Numbered from the stretch's first letter, positions 1 through 7,630 are shown. The stretch: DNA of 22,948 nucleotides from Bifidobacteriaceae bacterium (GCA_031265345.1 JAISCU010000094.1:1-22948), one strand, 5' to 3'. Notes: generated from the sequence alone by a model not told the origin. Numbers and translations are program-made.

Positions 1-1211
1 ACACCTTGGTCTTCGCGGCGTGCCTGCTCTCGGCCGGTTCGCTGGCCGATTCCCTGGGCGCCAGGCGCGTCTTCGTCACGGGGGTGGTGGTGTTCACGGT
101 GGCGTCGGTCGGCTGCGCCGTGGCGCCGTCCATGGGCTATCTGGGCGCTTCGCGGCTGGTCCAGGGGTTCGGCGCCGCGTTGATGCTGCCGAGCGCGCTG
201 ACCCTGATGACGACAGGCGTGGACCATGACCGGACGGTCGGTCGATTGGTTGGGCTCTACGCTGCGGCGGGCGGGATCGGCTTGGCGTTCGGGCCGCTGG
301 CGGGCGGGTTGGCCATAGCCGGTTCCGGATGGAGGACGATCTTCTGGATCAACGTGGGGGTGGGCGTGATCGCGGCGGTCGCTGGGCTCTGGCGCGGGCC
401 TGTTGGCAAGCGCCAGTCTGGCCGGATCGACTTTCTGGGCCAGTTGGTCGCAGTGGTCGCCATTGGCGGGCTGGTGTTCGGACTGGTCGAAGCGCCCACC
501 CGCGGTTGGATGGACCCGCTGGTCGTTGCCGCCCTGGCGGTCTTCGCTGTCGCGGTGGCGGCATTGGTCTTGGTGGAGAGGTCCGCCACTGTGCCGCTGC
601 TGCCTTTGAGCCTGTACCGGAACCGGCGATTCCTCGGCGCGGTATCCCTGGGTCTCTTGTTCAACCTGATGTTCTACGGCGTCCTGTTCGCGCTGAGCCT
701 GTTCTTCCAGAACGGATTGGGGTTCGGCCCGCTGGCGGCGGGGTTGTCCTTCCTGCCCTTCACGGGGTTGGTGGCGGCCGGGAACCTGACCGCGCCCAGG
801 GTCGCGGAACGGTGGGGACGGCGGCGGGTGCTATTGATAGGGCAAGGTTTGGTCGCGGGTTCGCTCCTGCTGGTGGCTGCCTCGAGCCTGGTTGAATCCG
901 TCGAATCGGTGCCGCTGGCGCTCGTCTCGCTTCTGCCGGGAGGGTTCGGCTCTGGACTCCTGGTCCCGTCCATGACCTCGCAGGCCCTGTCCATCGTCCC
1001 GCCCCGCAACCACGGCTCGGCGACGGCCGGTTTCAACACCTTCCGCCAACTGGGCGGCGCGGTCGGAGTGGCGCTGTTCGGGCCGCTGGTCGCCGGGGTG
1101 GCGGACGTGCGGTCGGGCTTCGTGATCTGCCTGATCATCGGCGCGGGGGCGATGGCGTTGTCCATAGTCCTCTCGATAGTCACGCAGCGCCCAGCGCGAA
1201 CTGCGACCTAA
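1..1211 (+). CDS. DHA2-type MFS drug exporter, 5' end outside the window
   Basis: This is the C-terminal ~400 residues of a proton-driven major facilitator that expels drugs through the cytoplasmic membrane. The frame is open from the first bases, so the true start lies upstream and the first one or two helices are missing. Visible family marks are the motif A loop GSLADSLGARR between TM2 and TM3, the LMLPSALTLMTT segment in TM4, and the motif C-like stretch GLAFGPLAGG followed by GWRTIFWIN in TM5. Hydrophobic segments continue to the end, as expected for the 14-helix DHA2 (EmrB/QacA) group. The substrate cannot be read from sequence. The last codons and the TAA stop lie inside the left arm of a palindromic repeat that separates it from a convergent MFS gene, so its C-terminus may have been remodelled by the repeat. 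Confidence 0.9.
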   Translation, partial: TLVFAACLLSAGSLADSLGARRVFVTGVVVFTVASVGCAVAPSMGYLGASRLVQGFGAALMLPSALTLMTTGVDHDRTVGRLVGLYAAAGGIGLAFGPLAGGLAIAGSGWRTIFWINVGVGVIAAVAGLWRGPVGKRQSGRIDFLGQLVAVVAIGGLVFGLVEAPTRGWMDPLVVAALAVFAVAVAALVLVERSATVPLLPLSLYRNRRFLGAVSLGLLFNLMFYGVLFALSLFFQNGLGFGPLAAGLSFLPFTGLVAAGNLTAPRVAERWGRRRVLLIGQGLVAGSLLLVAASSLVESVESVPLALVSLLPGGFGSGLLVPSMTSQALSIVPPRNHGSATAGFNTFRQLGGAVGVALFGPLVAGVADVRSGFVICLIIGAGAMALSIVLSIVTQRPARTAT

Positions 1212-1453
1212 CGTCCTCCGTGGCACGATCGGCCCGACCACGAACGCCGTTGGGGCGCATTTCAGCCCGCGCGGGGGGCCGGGGGCCGCCGAATTGCGCC
1301 TCAACAGCCTTCCTGGCACGACCAGCGCTACCACGAACCCCTTTTGGGCGCATTTCAGCCTGCGCCGGGGGCCGGGGGGCGCCGAATTGCGCCTCAACAG
1401 CCTTCCTGGCACGATCAGCGCGACCACGAACCCCGTTGAGGCGCATTTCAGCC
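1196..1453. repeat. Palindromic repeat family A, cluster 1 (three units)
   Basis: There are three units of about 70 bp, at 1196-1267, 1291-1360 and 1384-1453. Each is an imperfect palindrome. The left arm reads GAATTGCGCC, a variable stretch, then GTGGCACGA; the right arm reads GACCACGAAC, then GGCGCATTTC. The two arms are diverged inverted copies of one ~30-nt sequence. Units 2 and 3 are 93 bp apart and nearly identical, including the GC-rich spacer. The array fills the gap between two convergent genes and carries both stop codons (TAA at 1209-1211 and the minus-strand stop at 1448-1450). Each unit could fold into a long hairpin, so a bidirectional terminator role is plausible. No T-tract is seen. 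Confidence 0.85.
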
Positions 1454-2887
1454 ATGGGGCCCGGCCTCGCGCATGCCCCGGGCGGTCACACGGTCTGCGC
1501 CGGTGCCACATGCCAGCCAGTCAGCCAGAAGCCGCGCCGGGTTCATTTCGGGCCGGTTCCACACCGACCATCGAGACACAAGAGGACACTGACCGCCATC
1601 AGCAGCAGGTCGATCACCTTGGCCTGCGTAGACACGCCGCACGCGCACCGTCACGACCAGCGCGAGAAGAGCGACGGCAAAGGACACGACCGGCAACCAG
1701 CCCGTCGAAACCGCGACGATCCGCGCGCCGACGGCGGAACCAGCCGCGATCCCGGCCTGGTAGCAAGTGACGTACACCGAAGACGCGAAATCCTCGTGCT
1801 CTCCGGCGGCGCGCATCACCGCGGCTTGATAGCTCGGCCCGATCACCGCGTAGGCCCCGCCCCACAAGATGACTGCGCAGACCAGGACGCCGACCGCGAC
1901 GGCTGGCGGGATCGGCAAACCGCTCAGCCCCGTCCCGCCCATGCCGATCGCCAGCGCGCCGACCGCACCGAGCACCGTGCCGACCGGCCTCCGGTCGATC
2001 AGGCGTCCCGCGACGATGGTCGCCGCCAGACCCGCCACACCGTAGAGGGCCAGGAAAGCGACAAGCCCGTCCCGCCCCGCCACCGCCCGGCCCACCAGCA
2101 GCGCGAAATACGTGTACGAGACAAAGTGGGCGAACACGACCAGCGCCGCCAACCCGCACATGCTGATCAGCGCGCGCCACCTCATTCCCAACAGATGTAC
2201 GATGCCGCTCGCTCGGCCTTCACCGCCACCGCCAGGTCCGCGGTAGTCGGGTTCGCCGCCACCGGACACGCGACCGCCCGGGGCGTGACCCGCGGGAACG
2301 CGATCGGCGCGGACGCGATCGGCGGGGACGCCACCGGCCGGGACGCCAGGCATTGCGACGGCGATCCCAACGGTCACGAGCGCCGTGGCGACGGCGACGG
2401 CCAGGGCCGCGATCCTCCAGCCGAACGCGCCTCCGAGCCACGCGCAGGCCGGGACTCCCATCACGACAGCCCCGGTCGCGCCGCCGAACACCACCGCTGT
2501 CGCCATTCCTGTTTTCGATGGCGAGACCAGCGCCGCCGCCGCTGGCGCGACCAACGACCACAAAATGCCATGGGTCACGGCGGCCAAGAGGCGGCTGGCC
2601 ACCAGGGCGGGATACCCGGCGGCCGTCACGGTGAGCACTTCCGCCGCCATCAAGACCGCCAGCGAAAGGATGACCGCCCTCTTGCGCGGCCATTTCGAGA
2701 CCAGTCGCACGGACGGAATCGTGGCGATTCCGGCGGCGACCGCGTAGCCGGAGACCAACAGCCCCACCTGACCTTGAGTCACACGCAGATCGGTCGCGAT
2801 CTGTGCGAGCAAACCGACCGGGAAGGTCTCGAATGTCACGTACAAGAACGTCGCGGCGGCCAACAGCCCCAAGCGCCAAGCTGTCAT
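1448..2887 (-). CDS. DHA1-type MFS exporter with a minisatellite-encoded central loop
   Basis: This is a 479-residue integral membrane exporter of the AraJ/CmlA-like DHA1 group, with 12 predicted helices in two halves. The start is the ATG at 2887, preceded by GGGGGAG; the frame is open further upstream but would overlap the preceding hydrolase. The N-terminal half has GLLVSGYAVAAGIATIP and a motif-A-like RLVSKWPRKRA. Two oddities stand out. The cytoplasmic loop between the halves (residues ~181-210) consists of pentapeptide repeats (GVPAG, GVPAD, RVRAD, RVPAG, HAPGG, RVSGG) encoded by a 15-bp tandem repeat, followed by a Gly-rich linker. The last ~60 residues form a non-membrane tail running into the repeat array. 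It lies 20 bp behind the hydrolase gene and probably shares its promoter at 3526-3582. Substrate unknown. Confidence 0.88.
   Translation of the reverse strand: MTAWRLGLLAAATFLYVTFETFPVGLLAQIATDLRVTQGQVGLLVSGYAVAAGIATIPSVRLVSKWPRKRAVILSLAVLMAAEVLTVTAAGYPALVASRLLAAVTHGILWSLVAPAAAALVSPSKTGMATAVVFGGATGAVVMGVPACAWLGGAFGWRIAALAVAVATALVTVGIAVAMPGVPAGGVPADRVRADRVPAGHAPGGRVSGGGEPDYRGPGGGGEGRASGIVHLLGMRWRALISMCGLAALVVFAHFVSYTYFALLVGRAVAGRDGLVAFLALYGVAGLAATIVAGRLIDRRPVGTVLGAVGALAIGMGGTGLSGLPIPPAVAVGVLVCAVILWGGAYAVIGPSYQAAVMRAAGEHEDFASSVYVTCYQAGIAAGSAVGARIVAVSTGWLPVVSFAVALLALVVTVRVRRVYAGQGDRPAADGGQCPLVSRWSVWNRPEMNPARLLADWLACGTGADRVTARGMREAGPHG
2195..2208 (-). repeat. Diverged copy of the GCGGCATCGTCCAA motif inside the MFS gene
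   Basis: The minus strand reads GCGGCATCGTACAT, 12 of 14 positions matching the dispersed motif. It is translated here as SGIVH, right after the Gly-rich linker and 49 nt after the minisatellite. Confidence 0.45.
2258..2347 (-). repeat. 15-bp minisatellite, six units, in frame within the MFS gene
   Basis: On the coding strand the unit approximates CGCGTCCCGCCGGAT, repeated six times with no indels, so each unit adds exactly five residues and keeps the frame. A related 15-bp repeat lies in non-conserved sequence at 8986-9077. Read on its minus strand, that copy gives similar pentapeptides (RVPPD/RVPPN). Confidence 0.75.
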
Positions 2888-2907
2888 CGCTCCCCCCCGG
2901 TTCGGAA

Positions 2908-3456
2908 TCACAGTCCCAGGGTCAGCGCCAGGACCTCGGGGAGTTCGGTGCACCCGTCCGAGGCTAAGAAATGGCCGCGACCTGCGACTTCCAACGTGCT
3001 TGCGCCCAGCGCTGCCGCGAGCGCCCGCGACTGGCGCGGTGGCACGAGCGGGTCGTTGTCGGAATGGATCATCGCGGCGGACCCGATCCTCGGGTTCAGC
3101 CCGCGCACATCGACTGGCTCCGCCAGGTACCCGTCGAGCTCAGGCAGCGCCCGCAGCTTGCCCTGGAACCCGGCGACCATCACCAGTCCGCCCAGGCGCC
3201 AAGGCCCGACCAGTCCAGCCAGGTACCGCAGCGCAGTGATGCCGCCAAGCGAATGGGCCACGAGCGCCATGTCCTGGTCCACTCTTCCCACGGCGGCTGC
3301 GACGGCGCCCTCCCACGCATCGCGATGCGGGGATTCCGGGTTCGGCAAGTCGATGATCACCGACCCGTGTCCCCTGCGGTCAAGCTCCCCGGCGAGCCAT
3401 CCGAACCAGTGGTCATGGCGGCTGGCCGAATAGCCATGCACTATGAACACCCTCAT
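2908..3456 (-). CDS. RBBP9/YdeN-type alpha/beta serine hydrolase
   Basis: This is a 182-residue single-domain cytoplasmic hydrolase of the RBBP9 (Ser_hydrolase) family, whose usual size is ~180-190 residues, so it appears complete. It opens with the oxyanion-region signature MRVFIVHGYSAS. The nucleophile elbow is AHSLGG (Ser69). The acid is Asp135 in HSDNDPLVP, and the base is His162 in GRGHF. The start ATG at 3456 is preceded by AAGGAAC. It heads an operon with the MFS exporter 20 bp downstream. A promoter lies at 3526-3556, and the operator next to it matches the one before the FMN-reductase operon, so the hydrolase probably responds to the HxlR regulator encoded at 8466. The substrate is unknown; family members act on small esters or amides. 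Confidence 0.9.
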   Translation of the reverse strand: MRVFIVHGYSASRHDHWFGWLAGELDRRGHGSVIIDLPNPESPHRDAWEGAVAAAVGRVDQDMALVAHSLGGITALRYLAGLVGPWRLGGLVMVAGFQGKLRALPELDGYLAEPVDVRGLNPRIGSAAMIHSDNDPLVPPRQSRALAAALGASTLEVAGRGHFLASDGCTELPEVLALTLGL

Positions 3457-3525
3457 GCTGGTTCCTTCCTACGTGAGCCATGCCTGCCAGATCGAGCCTG
3501 TTCAGGTTCAAGCCTTGAGGGCTGC

Positions 3526-3582
3526 AGAATAGGTGCAGGGTGCCGGTTACCCGCAAGGGGACTCGGTTACCAGCCGGTAAGG
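3526..3582 (-). promoter_or_regulatory. Promoter and HxlR-type operator of the hydrolase/MFS operon
   Basis: On the minus strand, TTGCGG (3556-3551) and TATTCT (3531-3526), 19 bp apart, form a -35/-10 pair upstream of the hydrolase ATG at 3456. Overlapping and upstream is a dyad TTACC-AGCC-GGTAA (3567-3580 on the plus strand) plus an extra GGTTACC half-site at 3545-3551. Over 37 bp (3545-3581), 31 positions match the reverse complement of the site at 8829-8865, including spacing and orientation relative to the gene. The dyad also lies just before the divergent antitoxin gene, which could be affected too. Confidence 0.7.
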
Positions 3583-3587
3583 GGCGT

Positions 3588-3617
3588 CAATTGTGTACAC
3601 TTTACTTGTGGCAATTG
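3588..3617 (+). promoter_or_regulatory. Leaderless promoter and palindromic operator of the toxin-antitoxin pair
   Basis: TACACT at 3596-3601 fits the -10 consensus TANNNT, and the GTG at 3608 follows exactly 6 nt later, as expected for a leaderless mRNA. Around it sit a perfect 8-bp palindrome GTGTACAC (3593-3600) and two copies of CAATTG (3588-3593 and 3612-3617), a layout that suits antitoxin autorepression. No good -35 is visible. Confidence 0.5.
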
Positions 3618-3892
3618 TTGAACTTCCGCAGCCCTTGGACCGGATCGGCCTGCGCGAGTTCCGCGCCAACCTCTCCGAGTGCCTGGAGCGGGTGCAGGCC
3701 GGGCACTGCTTCACCCTGACCGAGCACGGCCGTCCCGTGGCCCGGCTGGTGCCGCTCGAGGAGCAGTCGGCCTATGAGCGCCTGGTCGCGGCAGGCGTCA
3801 TCCGGCCCGCGTCGCGCGGGGCAGGCGCCCTGGAGCCCCCGGTCGAAGTGAACGCGACGGTCAGCGACCTGGTCGCCCGGCAGCGCCGTTGA
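3608..3892 (+). CDS. Phd/YefM-type antitoxin
   Basis: This is a 94-residue antitoxin that should bind and neutralise the PIN toxin encoded next and repress the pair. The sequence IGLREFRANLSECLERVQAG, then FTLTEHGRPVARLVPL, is the conserved N-terminal DNA-binding and dimer core of the Phd/YefM fold (recognition by GLREFR..LSE, strand T-x-HGRPVA-LVP). The C-terminal part, after ~residue 60, is the less conserved toxin-wrapping tail. The GTG at 3608 was chosen because a -10 box lies 6 nt before it. The alternative GTG at 3593 adds five residues and has AAGGGG 8 nt upstream, but it sits inside the GTGTACAC palindrome. The stop codon overlaps the toxin start as TTGA, implying coupled translation. 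Confidence 0.88.
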   Translation: MAIVELPQPLDRIGLREFRANLSECLERVQAGHCFTLTEHGRPVARLVPLEEQSAYERLVAAGVIRPASRGAGALEPPVEVNATVSDLVARQRR

Positions 3893-4317
3893 TCAGCTAC
3901 TTCGACACCTCGGCGGTGATCCCGTTGGTGGTCGCGGAACCGACCAGCGAGCGCTGCGCGCAACTGTGGGAGGCCTGTGACAAGCGTGTCTCATCCGTGC
4001 TCGTTGTCGCGGAGGCGCATGCCGCACTCGCCCAAGCGTTTCGAATGGCCCGGATCACGGCCCAGCAGCACGCCGCCGCCACGCGCCTGCTGAAACGGCG
4101 ACTGGAAGAAATGGACCTGGTGACCGCCACCCGTGAGATCGCGAACCGAGCCGCCCTCCTCGCCGTCCAACACGCGCTGCGCGGTTACGACGCTGTCCAC
4201 ATCGCTACAGCCCTGGCGATCAACGGGCCGGACACCGTGGCTGTGACCGCGGATCGCGCCATGCTCAAAGCATTGAGCACTACGGGCGTGGCCACAGCCG
4301 ACCCGACCCATCCCTGA
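3889..4317 (+). CDS. vapC: VapC-type PIN-domain toxin (ribonuclease)
   Basis: This is a 142-residue PIN-domain endoribonuclease, the toxin of a type II system. The four acidic metal ligands are all present: Asp6 in YFDTSAVIPL, Glu42 in VAEAHAAL, Asp101 in RGYDAVHIATAL and Asp122 in TADRAML, so the enzyme appears intact. The TTG start overlaps the antitoxin stop by four bases, and no later start keeps Asp6. The length and the order antitoxin then toxin are normal for the family. RNA target unknown. It is the only intact one of three PIN-type loci in this window; the others (7631-8129 and 18993-19194) are relics. Confidence 0.92.
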   Translation: MISYFDTSAVIPLVVAEPTSERCAQLWEACDKRVSSVLVVAEAHAALAQAFRMARITAQQHAAATRLLKRRLEEMDLVTATREIANRAALLAVQHALRGYDAVHIATALAINGPDTVAVTADRAMLKALSTTGVATADPTHP

Positions 4318-4404
4318 CCGGCCCGGCGGCCACGGGCTCATTCGTCCCGATCTTCGGCCTCCCGGCGGCGGATCAACGAAGCGGCGGCGCGCGAAGACGG
4401 GCGA

Positions 4405-4418
4405 GCGGCATCGTCCAA
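4405..4418 (+). repeat. GCGGCATCGTCCAA motif, exact copy
   Basis: This is one of five exact 14-nt copies in the window (others at 9129, 12710, 13997 and, on the minus strand, 22214). It is preceded by a G-rich stretch as at the other sites. Here no intact gene starts within 500 bp downstream, so it cannot simply be the promoter of a neighbouring gene. Confidence 0.7.
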
Positions 4419-4509
4419 CCCAAGCTTCAGGCCTGTGATCAGCGACGATCACGAAAAACGGACTGTCTCCTTTCTGTCCCCTTTCCGTGATCGGGACGCC
4501 GGTCCTGAC

Positions 4510-4611
4510 GCCGCGTGGATCCTGCCCAGCGCGCTGACACTGATGACGATGGATGTGGACGAGACCTCGACGGCGGGCTGGACAATTGGACTCTATGCCA
4601 CCTCGGGGCGG
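4510..4611 (+). pseudogene. Relic of a DHA2 MFS gene
   Basis: The frame translates to AAWILPSALTLMTMDVD followed by a segment ending in IGLYATSGR. It matches the TM4 region of the MFS gene at 174-275 of this window (AALMLPSALTLMTTGVD, ending in VGLYAAAGG), with about 20 of 34 residues identical. Similarity stops at both ends, so this is a ~100-bp fragment and not a functional gene. Either a second DHA2 gene once stood here or a piece was copied and has since diverged. Confidence 0.7.
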
Positions 4612-4941
4612 TGCCAGCGACAACTAGGACTGAGGACCCCCCCCCCGCTCGGGGCTGGTAGCTTGAACTTGGATCGGTTCGAAGTCACCAGCGGCACGAT
4701 CACGGCAAACGGGAGGCCGGATGCCGACTCGGACACACGCCGATGGCTGGATGCTCGCCCCGCTTTTCGGGCGACTCTTGGACCCGATTTCAGCAGGTTG
4801 GGACAGCCCCGTCCCGGAACGGACCAGAAGGCAACAAGCCACGCATGGAAAGCGAGCACGACGGCCCTGGCCGCACAGGCGACTACCCTGCCGGGCAGAT
4901 GCCGTCGCGCGCTTCGATATTGAGAGGAAGATGAGGTCATC

Positions 4942-6222
4942 ATGAAGCCCCACGTCCTAGCCCAGCCTTCATGGGCAAGACGAATCGGTTTGGCGACGGC
5001 GATAGCCGTCACTCTAGCTCTGTCACATATAACAGGCACCCCATCGACGGCAGATGCGGCACCGCCTCAGTCCGCGGAAGACAACGGCGCTTCGATGCTG
5101 CCCCTCGCAGCCGGTTCAGACCAAGCCTCGTTTGATCTCGGACCGTCTGGAGACCACGAAGCCATAGCGGAGGCCGCAGACGATTACGTCGCGGGTGATC
5201 CGCTCGCTGCCGCGACGCTTGCCGAAGCAGCTGCCGCAGCGGATGCTGATCCGCTCACCGCTACCGCTATCGGATTGGCCGCTGGACCGGTCGCGGAAGA
5301 TAGTTACCTTGCGGTGTCCGATGACGGGGATCTAGCTATCTCAACCGACGGAATGCCAGATGTCGGCATTTCCTTCGACGGCTCCACCGGGGCAGGTGTT
5401 GTGGTCGATGGCGCGCTGGTCCAGCCGGCCGTGGCGGAGAGCACGGATTTGGTAGTACGCGAGACCGACGCCGGCGTGCAGCTAGTGGCAGTTCTTGGTG
5501 ATGACAGCGCGCCCACGGATCTAGACTTCAGCTTCGATTTGCCCGTTGACTCCGAATTGGTCGCCCAGCCAGACGGAACGATTGCGGTCTTCGCTCCCGT
5601 TGAGGTTGAGGACATCACCCCTGCAGGCCTTGAAGAACTCAATGCGCAAATCGAAGGAATCACCGGAGCGCTCACAGACATTGATCAGATCACAGAAGCT
5701 CAATGGGAGGCGATCGGCGCCTTGCCCGAACCTCCGACTGCGGTCGTCGTCAAGCACCAGCAGATCGCTGAGGTCGGGGCTGCCTGGGCTGTGGACGCCA
5801 ACGGAAACCCTGTCGAAACCCATTACGAAGTGACGGCTGATGGACTGAAACAGGTGATTGACGTGGACGAAGAAACCGCATTTCCAGTCGTCGCCGACCC
5901 GTCCTGGCTTTGGTGGGTGGGAACGAGCGTAGCCTGCCTCGCTGAACTGGGCGCTATCGCTTTCGCTGCGGCCAAAGTCGTGAATGCCTTCGCCAAAGCG
6001 GAGAAGGTGATCAAGGCAAGCAAGGCCATGATCAAGGCCTACAACGACTTGGGCGGAAAGATGAGCAAGGTGATCGATCTGGTCAAGAAATACATCAAGA
6101 AAAAGACCAGTCTGACGAAGAAGCAAATCGCCTCCTTGGAGACGCTCTCCAAGAGCGCCCTGTCGGTGGCCTTCAACATCATAGGATTAGGCAGTTGCTA
6201 TAACCTAGTGATGAAGGGCTAG
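4942..6222 (+). CDS. Secreted acidic pro-protein with a cationic hydrophobic C-terminal domain
   Basis: The 426-residue product is not assigned to a named family. Residues 1-40 form a Sec signal peptide: basic start, core IGLATAIAVTLALSHI, likely cleavage near ADAA at 37-40. Residues ~45-315 are strongly acidic and beta-prone, with ISTDGMPDVGISFDGSTG and VFAPVEVEDITPAGL. The sequence PVVADPSWLWW (315-325) then marks a junction often seen near the C-terminus of actinobacterial secreted proteins. The last ~100 residues differ completely: a hydrophobic helix (328-349), a lysine-rich stretch (352-394, with KKYIKKK) and a second hydrophobic segment (405-417). There are only two cysteines, 332 and 419, one at each end of this domain, so they could form a disulfide. 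The layout suggests an acidic pro-region masking a membrane-active cationic domain. That is inference. The start has GAGG upstream. Confidence 0.8.
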   Translation: MKPHVLAQPSWARRIGLATAIAVTLALSHITGTPSTADAAPPQSAEDNGASMLPLAAGSDQASFDLGPSGDHEAIAEAADDYVAGDPLAAATLAEAAAAADADPLTATAIGLAAGPVAEDSYLAVSDDGDLAISTDGMPDVGISFDGSTGAGVVVDGALVQPAVAESTDLVVRETDAGVQLVAVLGDDSAPTDLDFSFDLPVDSELVAQPDGTIAVFAPVEVEDITPAGLEELNAQIEGITGALTDIDQITEAQWEAIGALPEPPTAVVVKHQQIAEVGAAWAVDANGNPVETHYEVTADGLKQVIDVDEETAFPVVADPSWLWWVGTSVACLAELGAIAFAAAKVVNAFAKAEKVIKASKAMIKAYNDLGGKMSKVIDLVKKYIKKKTSLTKKQIASLETLSKSALSVAFNIIGLGSCYNLVMKG

Positions 6223-6226
6223 CAGC

Positions 6227-6550
6227 GTGGTAATGCGCATAGGGTTTCTTGTCATTTGTGCCGCAATGATGGTCATAGCGGGCATTGTTTGGGGGGGGCG
6301 ATGGCCACCTGGAAAGAGGCTGGCAGACCAAGGTGATGATCGACTCAAACTCGGGTCGCTGAAGAGCACCAGCGCCATTTGGGTTTGCCTGGTCGTATCC
6401 ATCGTGTGGAAAGTGGACTTGATGCCCAGCATATGGGCGCAATACGCATTGTTTGTGCTTTCTCCACTGCTTCTCGGAATCATTGGCGGCAGAATCCTGC
6501 GGAGCAGAGGAGGCGGGGATAGCGCTGATCTCCCGCGACGCGTCTCGTGA
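6227..6550 (+). CDS. Small three-helix membrane protein, possible immunity partner
   Basis: This is a 107-residue protein with three hydrophobic segments (about 4-23, 48-61 and 70-89) separated by a charged loop (RLADQGDDRLKLGSLK) and ending in a basic and polar tail. No family is recognised. It starts 4 bp after the secreted pro-protein gene (GTG at 6227, with GAAGGG 8 nt upstream; an in-frame ATG at 6233 is the alternative), so the two are surely co-transcribed. A small multi-span protein directly behind a possible membrane-active secreted peptide fits an immunity role, but this rests on context only. Codons 21-24 contain a run of eight G, a site where slippage could switch the frame. Confidence 0.65.
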   Translation: MVMRIGFLVICAAMMVIAGIVWGGRWPPGKRLADQGDDRLKLGSLKSTSAIWVCLVVSIVWKVDLMPSIWAQYALFVLSPLLLGIIGGRILRSRGGGDSADLPRRVS

Positions 6551-6704
6551 CGACAACAGCGAGGGCCGACCGTGGCGGAGAGCAGAAGGAGGCCGACGCC
6601 TCGGCTTCGCCCAACGTCATTCACGGCGGGGCTGACGTCGGCGCTTATCGCATGGCGGCCGGCGCACCGACTCTCCAAAACAACAATCTAGCAAGGAGAA
6701 CACC

Positions 6705-7112
6705 ATGACGAGAAAACGCACGCAATTCGCCGTGTCGCTGGTTGCCGCGGCATTAGCTGCTGGCTTTGGCCTCACCGGTTGCACTTGGAGCATGAATTAT
6801 GGGGCAAGCCGATGCACGCCCGGACACTCTCTCAGCTACAGCGGCTATGGCTCTGCCTCGATTCAGCAGAGTAGCTTTGCCGGCCCAATCACCTGGCGCG
6901 GCATGCAGACCAGGCAAGGCACCGCCCATTACGACGTGTCAGCCTATCTTAACGGCAGGCAGTATTCCCGAACCGTGACCACGGCTCCGCCGAAGGGATC
7001 GATTCCGGCTGCCGACGTAGCCAAGAACTTCGGTAAGCAATTCAAGCTGACCGGGACAATCCGGCAGGGTAGCGACCAGGTTGCGTTCACGTACACCTGC
7101 ACCATTAGATAG
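6705..7112 (+). CDS. Small lipoprotein of unknown function
   Basis: This is a 135-residue exported lipoprotein. The basic N-terminus MTRKR, a hydrophobic core and the lipobox LTGC (Cys26) predict lipid attachment on the outer face of the cytoplasmic membrane. AAGGAG lies 7 nt before the ATG, a strong ribosome site. The mature part is rich in Ser, Tyr, Gly and Thr, lacks acidic residues, and contains alternating polar and hydrophobic segments (YDVSAYLNGRQYSRTVTT, LTGTIRQGSDQVAFTYTC) that suggest a small beta-sandwich. Two cysteines (37 and 132) could pair. No family recognised. It follows the membrane protein by 154 bp in the same lower-GC island and the same direction, so it may belong to the same unit or have its own promoter. 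Confidence 0.8.
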   Translation: MTRKRTQFAVSLVAAALAAGFGLTGCTWSMNYGASRCTPGHSLSYSGYGSASIQQSSFAGPITWRGMQTRQGTAHYDVSAYLNGRQYSRTVTTAPPKGSIPAADVAKNFGKQFKLTGTIRQGSDQVAFTYTCTIR

Positions 7113-7630
7113 CGCTGAGCGATCCAGCACTGTCAAACTTGTTGGTCACACACCGGGCCTCGCACGTCGTTCGCCGGGCAGTTCGTGAAGAGCGCATCAG
7201 GGCTGACAGGAGACACCGACGGCAGCTATTGGCCCGCTTGGACACGCCCTCGCCCAAGAATGGAACGGCAACAGAGCCAAGACTCGTGCGCTGAGCCCTC
7301 CACGGCGTTGGCCAGCCGATTTGCGGCACCGGCGATGCTCCCGGGACCCGGTAACTGGGCCGCGAGAGAATCCGCATGAGCCGGTTCTCCGTGACGGGGC
7401 CAGTGGCCCAACCGTGATCTCCGTGCTCTCGAGGGACCATGTCGCTGCGATCCCGTGCTGGACGGAAATGGACGGGCCCCTATTCCTGATCGGGAAGCCG
7501 GCCCCGGACTCGCGTCCGCAGATCCACGAAGCCGCAGCGCCTGCTGGCACGGACCGACGGCGCACAGCGTAGCTCCATCGTCCGCCAAGAATTCAGTGGC
7601 CCTGGCTCCGCGCAGGCGAAGTCGGGTCGC
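7113..7630. other. Gap without a recognisable gene
   Basis: I see no conserved domain, codon bias or ribosome site in either strand across these 518 bp. Several overlapping open frames exist on both strands, as expected at this GC content, and none resembles a known protein. It may be the eroded remainder of the island upstream or of the toxin-antitoxin pair downstream. Confidence 0.5.

Larger units (their letters stand above)
4318..4941 (+). other. Gap without an intact gene, containing relics
   Basis: This 624-bp stretch holds one copy of the GCGGCATCGTCCAA motif (4405-4418), a short T/C-rich segment (CTCCTTTCTGTCCCCTTTCC at 4467-4486), an MFS relic (4510-4611), and a run of ten C (4637-4646). 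An open frame crosses the relic and the C-run but has no family resemblance outside the relic. Near the end, GAGG shortly before 4942 serves as the ribosome binding site of the next gene. Confidence 0.6.

Noticed and set aside
1220..3433. A 737-codon open frame on the plus strand across the hydrolase and MFS genes.
   Set aside because: It is antisense to two genes with clear conserved domains, has Arg/His/Asp-rich low-complexity translation and no family match. It is the usual shadow frame in GC-rich DNA.
3565..3582. The TTACC/GGTAA dyad as the operator of the divergent toxin-antitoxin pair.
   Set aside because: The same element with the same promoter spacing stands before the FMN reductase operon and hxlR, where no antitoxin exists. 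Its orientation fits the minus-strand operon. An effect on the antitoxin promoter is still possible.
7105..7588. Several overlapping open frames on both strands after the lipoprotein gene.
   Set aside because: None has a ribosome site or domain, composition is the same in all frames, and the region borders decayed genes.
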